Translations under genes and position numbers: made by a program
In this document: in pieces, positions 1-8,023 of the stretch
How the letters are laid out: the number at the start of each line of letters is the position of its first letter
Numbering within the stretch: the first letter of the stretch is position 1
Notes under the pieces: generated by a model
What the model was told of the DNA's origin: nothing
What the model saw: the letters and a program-made list of their open reading frames with translations, nothing else
Databases searched by the model: none
From: Nephromyces sp. MM_2019
Taxonomy: Eukaryota > Apicomplexa > Aconoidasida > Nephromycida
Assembly (NCBI GenBank): GCA_015657535.1
Contig: JADHZB010002139.1
Location: 17,997 to 36,007 of the forward strand
Reading direction: 5' to 3'
DNA length: 18,011 nucleotides

Positions 1-79
1 TGGTTGTTTTTTTCTTAGTTGTTTTCATTTTGAATAATTTACTTAAATTTACTAATTAATTAAATTCTGTTACACACAC
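1..79. other. Window edge, AT-rich, no assignable gene
   Basis: A T-rich tract ending in AG at 17-18 could be a splice acceptor for a short plus-strand terminal exon (VFILNNLLKFTN then TAA). On the minus strand an ATG at 28-26 opens a lysine/threonine reading that runs off the window. Both are too short to choose between, so no gene is called. Confidence 0.3.
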
Positions 80-114
80 ATGTTTATTGAGTGTGTATAT
101 GTGTGTATGTATAG

Positions 115-614
115 TGTGTGTGTGTGTATTGTGTGTTGTGCGTTGTGTGTTTGTGTTGTGTGTTGTGTATTGTGCGTTGTGTATTGTGTATTGTGCGTTG
201 TGTATTGTGTGTGTGTGTTTGTGTTGTGTGGTGTGTTGTGCGTTGTGTATTGTGTGTGTGTGTTTGTTTTGTGTGTTGTGTGTTTGTGTTGTGTGTTTGT
301 GTTGTGTGTGTTGTGTGTGTGCGTTGTGTGTTGTGTGTTATGTGTGTTGTGTGTTGTGTGTGTGTGTTTGTGTTGTGTGTGTGTGTTTGTGTTGTGTGTT
401 GTGTGTTTGTGTTGTGTGTTGTGTGTTTGTGTTGTGTGTTGTGTGTTTGTGTTGTGTGTGTTGTGTGTGTTGTGTGTGTGCGTTGTGTGTTGTGTGTTAT
501 GTGTGTTGTGTGTTGTGTGTGTGTGTTTGTGTTGTGTGTTGTGTGTGTGTGTTGTGTGTGTTGTGTGTTGTGTATTGTGTGTTGTGTATTGTGTGTTGTG
601 TGTTGTGTGTGTGT
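115..614. repeat. G/T-only microsatellite block with higher-order duplication
   Basis: About 500 bases consist almost wholly of G and T on the plus strand, built from TGTGTG, TTGTG and TTTGTG steps with rare A and C. It is more than a plain dinucleotide run. Positions 298-380 recur as 457-539 (83 bases, offset 159), and the stretch around the GCGTTG at 195 recurs around the GCGTTG at 240 (offset 45). Open frames through it translate only as Cys/Val/Leu runs and are not genes. Confidence 0.95.
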
Positions 615-675
615 GAAGATAGATAGGTATAAGTAAGATAATTTAAGTTGAATGTGTGTGTGTAATCTAATTTAC

Positions 676-740
676 TTGGTTTAGGGTTGAATTGTATCAT
701 ACGCATCAAGACTAAGCTTTCACCTTCTGTGAGGATAATT
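676..740 (-). other. Candidate isolated coding exon (minus strand)
   Basis: This 65-base island of non-repetitive sequence is bounded on the minus strand by a T-rich acceptor (TGTTTTCAG) and a GTAAAT donor. One frame is open with codon choice like that of the confirmed genes and reads IILTEGESLVLMRMIQFNPK-P, entering in phase 2 and leaving in phase 1. I do not recognise the family. The plus strand also has an open frame and plausible splice sites here, and AT-rich DNA gives 20-codon frames by chance, so this is only a candidate. Another exon-like piece lies at about 1555-1611 on the same strand, with an ATG at 1611, reading MNFNRVFSTESDLLCQ. I could not connect the two with confidence. Confidence 0.25.
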
Positions 741-2238
741 CTGAAAACATTTCAAGTGTGTGTGTAAGTGTTAGGGTAGAAAATCTGTGTGTGTGGGTTA
801 ACATAGTGTGTGTGTATTTAAGAATTAATAGAGTGTGTATATATGTTAATTATAAAACTTAATATGTGTGTATATAATCTAGGATATAGGATGTGTATTT
901 TTAAATAATCTAGTGTGTGTGTGTAAATTCATAAATAAATATAATATATTATTAGAAAAGAGTGCTCGATATTTCTTAAAACGTAATTTTGTTCAAAGTT
1001 TTGTATAGAATAATATATATATATACAAATATATTTATATATAATCTGTGTGCCCTGTGTGTATTGTGTATTTTCAATCTGCTTATATGTTTGTGTATTT
1101 GTATGTGTGTGTGTAGTTATTTGGTTTATGTGTATTTGTTGCAGGTGTGTCTGTGTAGCTATTATGAATGTAAATGTGTGTGTCGTTTCTATAGTGTGTG
1201 AGTGTGTTTGTTTGTGTGTGAGTGATGAGAGTGTGTATGTTTGTGTGTGTGTTAAGGGTATGTTTATTGTGTGTTACAGGTGAGGTGTAGTGTGTATGAT
1301 GGCAATATATCGATGTATTAATTCTTAATATACTATAAATGTCATTATGTGTGTGTGTGTTGTATTACATAAATAGCCGAGAGTGTATAGATTACATATC
1401 TCTGTGTATGATGGCATGTATATAGTTATATATATATGTGTGTGTATGTGTTTGTATGTATGTGTTTGTGTATGTCAATGTTTGTGTGTGGGCTTGTGTG
1501 TTTGTGTGTGTTGATATATATCTCAGTAACTTATATATGAAATGAGTAGTGTATACACACATATTGGCAAAGTAAGTCACTCTCAGTAGAAAACACTCTG
1601 TTGAAGTTCATATGTCAGAGATTACTTAAATTTAAATATATTTACACACACATAAACACATACACATATGGTTAAATAGGTATGTAATTATATGTACAAA
1701 TTATATGTATACACACACATACAGACTCTCTCACCAATTGTAAGTTTAGTAATCTGATAGAGCTACGTTGATTATATTATATTATACAGAGTGAAATATG
1801 CTTAGCCTGTAAACAATAAATTCAATTTTGTTAATTTAAATAACATTATGATCTCAAAATCTTTATATAAAAAATTTATATAGCAAACAAACACACACTT
1901 GTAACTACATAAATATATACATATACAACATCTCTATATATAAATTGCTACTGCAAAACACACACTCACATACTCCTAAGTTTTTTACACATATAACCAC
2001 AACATAAAAGCATACACACACACACACACATAGAAATGCAGATATACACACCTGCAAATATACATATACAAAACACACACAAATCTATATATAATATATT
2101 ACATAACACTCTCAAATAAATTAAATTTACACACCAAAATTTTCATATTTTTCTAGTAGAAAATTATATTATTATTTCTTACCAACTTTAGAAATATTTG
2201 GGAGAAATTAATAACTTAAAATTTGTATACAAAAGTGT
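741..2238. other. Intergenic or intronic GT-rich then CA-rich DNA
   Basis: Positions 750-1530 are GT-rich with TA runs; 1620-2120 switch to CA-rich on the same strand. Short complex islands near 950-1010, 1290-1400, 1565-1620, 1725-1830 and 2150-2230 have AG and GT borders and short open frames on both strands. None is long enough, or similar enough to a known family, to call. A minus-strand mini-exon at 1735-1762 joins in phase to sequence starting at 1597, but competing readings exist. Confidence 0.5.
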
Positions 2239-2239
2239 G

Positions 2240-2545
2240 TGTTTGTATGTACGCGTGTAAAATTATCAAATTATGTGTGTGTGTATGGGTGTGAAATCGT
2301 CAAATTGTGCGTGTGTGTGTCTGTGTACGTGTGCGTATGTAAAATTGTCAAATTATGTGTGTATGTGTTTGTAAAACCGTCTAATAGTAAAAAAACGTCT
2401 AATAGTAAAAAACCGCCTAATTGTATGTGTGTGTGTGTATGTAAGATTATTAAATTAGGTGTCTGTACCTAATAGTATCAAGTTATATGTGAACACAAAT
2501 TATCAAATTGTATGTGTATTTAATTATCAAATGGCATGTGTGAAT
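2240..2545 (+). repeat. Degenerate minisatellite, GTAAAAT-GTCAAATT-TGTGTG units
   Basis: About nine to ten imperfect units combine a non-repetitive core close to GTAAAATTGTCAAATT with a variable TGTG spacer. Cores sit near 2258, 2293, 2339, 2371, 2395, 2412, 2440, 2472, 2496 and 2521, so unit length varies from about 17 to 47 bases. Two short units carry CGTCTAATAGTAAAAAA. The plus frame stays open over 2239-2472 and gives repeats such as KLSNYVCV, EIVKLCVCV and KIVKLCVYV. I read that as a by-product of the repeat, not a gene. Confidence 0.8.
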
Positions 2546-2556
2546 AACATTTTTAG

Positions 2557-2774
2557 ATTATATATGGGGCATGCTTGTGCGTATTACAAAAATGGATGCA
2601 TATAATTAAGTGTTTATTGTAAGATGTGTGTGTGTAAAAATCAGGTATATGTATTAATGTGATTATTATTTATATATATATATATATATTATAATTTTAA
2701 ATTATGATGGGTATTTTAGGTCCCTGTTATTTTGTTACACGTGTGTACTAATTTATATAATTATATACTTGTGA
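2557..2774 (+). other. Candidate two-exon 3' end of a small gene
   Basis: Two complex islands are bounded by T-rich acceptors. Positions 2557-2618 follow CATTTTTAG and end at a GTAAGA donor, reading IIYGACLCVLQKWMHIIKCL. Positions 2720-2774 follow GGGTATTTTAG and continue in matching phase as LSLLFCYTCVLIYIIIYL then TGA. The intron would be 101 bases. The product would end in a hydrophobic, membrane-like tail. No 5' exon or family could be identified, and the reading may be chance in AT-rich DNA. Confidence 0.2.
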
Positions 2775-3660
2775 TGTGTGTATTAAAGTATACATATATG
2801 TATATATATCTTTGTGTGTGTGTGTAAAATGTAAATATATATATATTAAAAAATTTTTGTCAAATGAAGACTTCAAAATTTTGATTGTGTGTGTACTTAG
2901 AAAATTAAAACAAATTCCTTTTAAAATTATTTCAATTCAAATAAATAACATCTTCCGATAAAATTGAAATTATAACTTTTTCAAATAAATTCTTTATTAA
3001 AATAAATTGAAAATGTGTGTGTGTGAATTTTAGTCATAGCTTTTCTAATTATTTATATATTTGTATATATTTACTCTGTGTATGTAAAATATATGTAAAT
3101 ATAGTTATACATAAATGTATGAAAACATATATATAAATATATATATATATATACAATTGTGAGGAAAAATATATATAATTGTGAGTTTATGCATATATGT
3201 ATATATATATACATATATATATATACATATATAAACTCGTGTGTGTGTGTGTTTGTGTGATGTGTGTAAATGTGTAAACATGTGTATATATATATGTTAT
3301 ATAAGTATGTGAACCTCATATATATTTGTAAAAGTGTTAGGTGTGTGTATTAAGATGTTTATATGTATATGTTTGTAATGTGACTTTATAATTGTGATGC
3401 TTGTATTGTATGTATATAGGATGATGTATTTAAAATGTTTCGGTGCGTGTAAAATTTTAATTATTCATGTATAATAAAATGGGCATAATTTACTACAAAA
3501 TTATTTAATTATAAATACACATTTACACATTTATATACATACACCTATACATTCGTAAAATCATATTAAATAATGAGCTTTGAAGAATATAATAGTTTTA
3601 TATTTTATAATATATATATATATTATAATAAATGTATACACATTTTTAGATAATAAATAA
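2775..3660. other. AT-rich intergenic DNA with TA runs
   Basis: This is mostly TA and GT runs. A frame open to 2961 contains the protein-like stretch KKFLSNEDFKILI and then LRKLKQIPFKIISIQINNIF, but it lacks a convincing start. A mini-exon-like piece at 3420-3448 (DDVFKMFRC between a TATAG acceptor and a GTAAAA donor) is equally weak. No gene is called. Confidence 0.5.
3183..3238. repeat. 56-base imperfect palindrome
   Basis: GAGTTTAT at 3183-3190 is the exact reverse complement of ATAAACTC at 3231-3238. The 40 bases between are TA-rich and themselves largely self-complementary, so the block could form a cruciform or hairpin. No gene borders it. Confidence 0.7.
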
Positions 3661-4020
3661 TAAAACTATACACACATTACAATACTTATGCACTCATACA
3701 CAACACATACATACATGTAAAAACACGCACAGCACACACATAATCCACATAAACCAACACTCACATAATGCATACACAATACAAATATACATACACAATG
3801 CACACATAATACAAATATACATACACAATGCACACACACAAAATAAACACACCAAACGCGCACACACATATATCAAACTCATACAAACATCAAACGCACA
3901 CACACATATATCAAATTCATACACACCCACAAAATAACACACACATATATCAAATACACATACAATCACACACACAATAAATACACATACAATAGATACA
4001 CACACACAAACATGCTACAA
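3661..4020. repeat. CA-rich domain
   Basis: About 350 bases carry CACACA, ACATAC and related steps on the plus strand, with almost no G. Short higher-order duplications are visible, for example AATACAAATATACATACACA twice near 3778 and 3808, and CACACACATATATCAAA three times between 3860 and 3955. The minus-strand open frames here translate only as Cys/Val/Ile repeats. Confidence 0.9.
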
Positions 4021-4702
4021 ATTTTTCTTTATTTTTGAATTATTTTTATAAAGAAATTTTTAATTTTATACAGATTTCAAATTAGTAGTCACGGTATATA
4101 TAATTTAATTGAGTAAAATATGTGTGTATAATTGAAATGTGAAAAAAAAAAAAAATAAAATAAAAAAAATCAACAGATATTTAACATATATATAAATTAT
4201 GTAAAAATTCTGAATGTATTTTACATACAGATACGTTGGTGTGTGTGTGTGTTTGTATGAGCTGTTACTCTATGTACTAAAAATATGTGTATATTAATAT
4301 ATATTTTTGTATCAATTACACTTAAGGATGTTTGTGTATATGTTAATCCTAACATACACATAAAGGTGTGTGTGTGTACATAAAGAGTATATAAAAAAAA
4401 GTATATAGGTGTCTTAAATGATAATAATATCTATTTATGTGTGTGGGTATGTAACGTTAAAATTAATAAGGGATGGATGGTTGTGGGTGCATGTGTGTAT
4501 AAAAAATATATGAATAATAATGTGTGGGTGTATGTGTGTGTAAAAAATATAGGATTAAGGTGTGGGTGAGTAAATTTGTTTGGGCGTGTCTGTGTCTGTG
4601 TGCTGGTATGTGTGTCTCTGTGCGGGTGTGTGTGACTGTGTGCGGGTGTATGTTTCTGTATACTGTGTGTCTATCTGTGTATTGTGTTTGTGTGTATGTG
4701 TT

Positions 4703-4734
<32 letters not shown>

Positions 4735-4755
4735 GTGTGTGTGTAATGAATGATC
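4021..4755. other. Intergenic, AT-rich then GT-rich
   Basis: A T-rich stretch ends in an acceptor-like TTTTATACAG at 4064-4073, followed by a short open reading (FQISSHGIYNLIE then TAA). It might be a plus-strand terminal exon, but nothing upstream supports it. Positions 4440-4745 are GT-rich with a TA run at 4704-4728. This GT block ends only about 10 bases short of the stop codon of the minus-strand FUN14-like gene. Confidence 0.5.
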
Positions 4756-5969
4756 TTAATTTTTAGTAAGATTCTCTATAGCTTGCCAAATCCAATGTTT
4801 CTTAGTGTTTCCACGTTCATCCAGCAAACCAACAAATTTTAAAATATCAAATTGAAGTCGATCAAAATGAATATCTACATAACCAAATCTTTCTAATAAC
4901 TTAAATCCACACACACACACACACACATATATATATAAATATATATAGCTAAATATCATATACATATATACACACACATATAGGTATATTTATGTATAAA
5001 TAACAGAATAGTATAAAGATAAACAAATTTTCATACAAGGTGTGTAAATGTGTATAAATAATATATAAATACATAAATTATGTAATTATCATAAATGGCA
5101 AGGGTGTATGATAATTTAAGTATGTATGTATATGTATATAATAAAATATATATATATGAGAGTGTCGTGTGAGTGTGTGCTTTATATTGTATGTGTGTGT
5201 GTGTTTTTTTTGTGTGTGTATGTGTAGAGTGTGTGCTTTTTATTTTGTGTGTGTATATGTATTGTTTATGTGTGTGTTGTATATTTTGCTTGTGTGTGTG
5301 TGTAAATTTTGTGTGTATTTATTTTGTGTGTGTGTGTATGTGTTTTGTAATTTGTGTATTTGCTTTGTGTTTTGTTTGTTTGCTTTGTATTTAATGTGTG
5401 TGTGTATATTTTGTGTGCGTGTATATTTTGCGTGTGTGTATATATATACCTGTAATGACCCATAAAAACAAAGTAATGATCTCGTACTCCTAAATAAAGT
5501 GGGGCTAAAAATAAAACCAAAACCACAGCCAATTGCAAATCCAAACAAAAATTTTTTGTTTTTTAATTTTTCCAAAACTTTAAAATTCATTGTCATTGTA
5601 TAACAATATTGAGCAGTTGCTGGTTGTTCAGCTAAATATGTGTGTGTAAAAATAAATTTATTATATATTAGTAAATAAATAGAAATCTATTGTATTAATT
5701 ATTTGTATAACTTATATAACATTTACACGTATATATTTATTCACACTCATTAGACACATATATAATTATGCGAACACATACAAAACATATTTATATTTAT
5801 GCACACGCATACAAAACGCTTATATGATAATGCATATACACATAAAAGCATATGTATATTTACGTATATACAAACACATGTACACACACACATATGTTTA
5901 TTTACGTTCATTTGGATTCATATTATTTGGAATCATTGGTGTGGTTGAATAGTCATTGTTGTTCTGCAT
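4756..5969 (-). CDS. FUN14-domain-like small membrane protein (3 exons)
   Basis: Exons on the minus strand are 5969-5906, 5631-5450 and 4899-4756 (TAA), with phases 1 and 0 matching at both joins. The predicted product is 129 aa. Residues 1-36 are a polar Asn/Thr/Gln-rich leader. Residues 49-64 are hydrophobic and glycine-rich (FLFGFAIGCGFGFIFS), followed by a second hydrophobic patch ending in SLQ at 82, then LLERFGYVDIHFDRL. FUN14 proteins share a glycine-rich membrane segment, then Leu-Gln, then a GYI-x-[VI]-[DN] motif about six residues on. The spacing here matches, and the length suits the family (about 120-155 aa). FUN14 proteins such as mammalian FUNDC1 sit in the outer mitochondrial membrane and act in mitophagy and ER contact. 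No YxxL receptor motif is visible in this leader, so that role is not supported. Donors are GTAAAT and GTATAT; acceptors are ATTTAG and TTTAAG. The start ATG has A at -3. I am fairly sure of the exons and less sure of the family. Confidence 0.68.
4900..5449 (-). other. Intron 2 of the FUN14-like gene
   Basis: This 550-base phase-0 intron is CA-rich on the coding strand at its 5' end (plus-strand GT domain 5160-5440) and ends in a (GT)n run just before TTTAAG. GTGTGTGTATATAT at 5432-5445 lies beside the donor and is exactly complementary to ATATATACACACAC at 4964-4977, so the transcript could fold over the intron. Confidence 0.7.
5632..5905 (-). other. Intron 1 of the FUN14-like gene
   Basis: This is a 274-base phase-1 intron with donor GTAAAT and acceptor ATTTAG on the minus strand. 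ACACACACATAT at 5884-5895, nine bases inside the donor end, is perfectly complementary to ATATGTGTGTGT at 5636-5647, four bases inside the acceptor end. The arms could therefore close a stem right at both splice sites. Confidence 0.72.
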
Positions 5970-7590
5970 TCTATGAAATTTTAAATTTACACACAGAAAT
6001 TTTCTATTAATTGTATTTGTAACAATATAAGTGTGTATCTTTGTTTGTTTAAAACAAGTTACACATCTATATCATATATATTAATCAAATTATGAAGGTT
6101 CATAATATATGTGTATAATGCATAATGTTTGATGTATATGTAATCAAATTTTTAGATATCATGTGTGTTGAGTTAGGTTCTCAAATATCATGTGTTTTTG
6201 TATTTAAATTTTTAAGTATAACGTGTTTGCAAATTCTATAAATAAGTATTTATTAGGTGTGTGTTTAAAAAATATGTATAGACATAGTTAAAAAGTAGCT
6301 TATGTGATGTAAATAAGCTATAAATGGTAAATATATATATGTATGTGTGTAAAAATATATACAAATGTCTCAATATTATTTTGAAATAATTATTTGTTTT
6401 ACACATTCAAGTTTTTTCTATTATTTATTTATTGAAATTTTAATTATATACACTTTGTAATAAAAAGTTGTTAGTTTATTTTTATTTTATGTTTCCATAA
6501 ATTTGAAAAATAAGTAATATTTCTAGTGTTTTTTTATAATGAAATTTTGATATGTTTATACCCTCAAATTTTAAACATTTAAGAGAAAAAGAAGAAGATG
6601 ATAATTTACCATACTAAAACTCATTCATTCAAATGTGTGTGTGTATGTGTGTGTCTGCTTGAATATGTATATGTGTTTGTGGATGTTTGTGTGTATTATG
6701 AGTGTTTTTTGTGTCTGTTGTGTGTGTGTTTATATGTTTTTATGATGTATATCTGTGTATAAAAGATATATATGTATAATTTTAGGTTATTCCAAGGTGC
6801 TCAAATTTATATAAGTATGAACTAGATACTGTGGGTCTATATTATCTATAACCTAAGAGGTGCTATAGGTTTAATTTTATTATTATCTACTCTAAAATGT
6901 GTGTGTATATATCAATTATACTGAGATGTGTGTGTGACATTTGTTTTCATGTGTACATCTTTTCTTTTTTCGTGTTTGTGAATGTTCAGTCTACACATAA
7001 ATATATGTATGATCTACTTTTATAATCATGTATGTTTACCATATTGCACTAGTTTAGATCGTATTGTAAGGCTGTAATTATGTTATGACATGTGAATATA
7101 TTATCATTATTACCCTCTTTGAATAAAAGTTCCATAATACATGTGTGTAAGTTTATCCTAAGTTATAGGACTGTGTATGTGTATATGAAATGTGTATATG
7201 TATATTTTTAATTTTTTTTGGAAAATTGTGTGTATAAGATATATGTGTATATATCTAAGTCAATTACACATAGGATCTGTATAGTTTATATTAAATTTTT
7301 ATATGTATGGAAAATTACGCTCTAGATACTTACAAATGTGATCTTATGTATAAATATATGTGTGTATAGAAGGTATAGGTGAAATTTAATAGTTGTGTGT
7401 GTTGTAGATAAATGATTATAGATCGTTTTATATTTTCCTTGGTAAATTCTTCAATAATAATTTTCACTTGATTATATATTCAGTTATAACTTTTCTATAT
7501 ATATAATATTAATTATATTTTAATTATTCACACATCTCATATAAAGTGCAAATAAACTTGTTAAAATAAATAAAATTGGAAAGGAGTTTT
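5970..7590. other. Intergenic AT-rich DNA with GT patches
   Basis: This is the upstream side of the FUN14-like gene. GT-rich patches lie at 6634-6760 and about 6895-6940. Complex islands lie at about 6545-6615 (plus frame MFIPSNFKHLREKEEDDNLP-Y then TAA) and 6787-6900 (after TATAATTTTAG: VIPRCSNLYKYELDTVGLYY then Leu and TAA). In the latter island the minus strand is open too (VIDNIDPQYLVHTYINLSTL then Glu and TAA), so neither can be called. A six-base inverted repeat AACCTA..TAGGTT lies at about 6850-6872. Confidence 0.45.
7040..7142 (-). other. Candidate first two exons of a minus-strand gene
   Basis: An ATG at 7142 opens exon 7142-7114 (MYYGTFIQR), ending at a GTAATA donor. A 42-base intron ends in AATTACAG. 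Exon 7071-7040 continues in matching phase (LTIRSKLVQY) and stops at a GTAAAC donor. Both donors and the acceptor match the style of the confirmed introns. No convincing third exon or protein family was found, and alternative frames of the same pieces are also open. Confidence 0.25.
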
Positions 7591-8023
7591 GAAATCAAAG
7601 TGTGCGTATTAAAAAATTAATTAAAAATGCTTCCAATCGCTTTATCATATTTTTCAAATTGTTTTTAAATTTGTTTTCTCCGTATTATTTATATCAATTC
7701 ACACATTTCACATTCTTATCAAACAAAACATCCAAATATACATCGTTTAGATGTTTATATAAATTTAAAAAAAACAAATTTACAACTGAGAGTGGTTTTT
7801 TTTTTAAATAAGTGTGTAAGTAAATTTATGTAAAATTAAGTTATTTTAAAACGGTGCGTGACTTGCACATTTTTCTACAAAATATATCCTGAAGAATTTT
7901 ACAATTTTATGTCTGATTTGTGTGGCCAAATATTTACTATATAATCAATATTATATATGTCAGATAAAAATAAAATTGAACCCGTATTGAAATTTTAATG
8001 ATATCCTATACATTCTATTCAAA
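7591..8023. other. Unassigned AT-rich complex sequence downstream of the coilin-La gene
   Basis: This stretch has few dinucleotide repeats. The plus strand is open from 7593 to 7811 (72 codons, rich in Phe, Lys and Ser, no ATG at its head). The minus strand has several protein-like pieces in different frames: 7936-7846 (KYLATQIRHKIVKFFRIYF then VEKCASHAPF and TAA), about 7790-7702 (NLYKHLNDVYLDVLFDKN) and about 7657-7604 (MIKRLEAFLINFLIRTL). An ATG at 8013, eleven bases past the upstream stop codon, gives MYRISLKFQYG. It could be the 3' UTR of the coilin-La gene, a spliced small gene or a decayed one. I cannot decide. Confidence 0.35.

Noticed and set aside
115..614. Telomere-type repeat
   Set aside because: No G runs and no regular TTAGGG- or TTTAGGG-like unit; duplications are irregular.
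80..636. Open frames of about 175 codons rich in Cys, Val and Leu
   Set aside because: They are the three forward frames of a G/T-only repeat, which cannot form stop codons without A; no real protein composition or start context.
3666..4005. Minus-strand open frames of 67 and 103 codons
   Set aside because: Translation of a CA-rich domain; Cys/Val/Ile repeats only.
4524..5465. Plus-strand open frames over GT-rich DNA opposite the FUN14-like gene
   Set aside because: They lie in repeats of intron 2 and antisense to supported exons.
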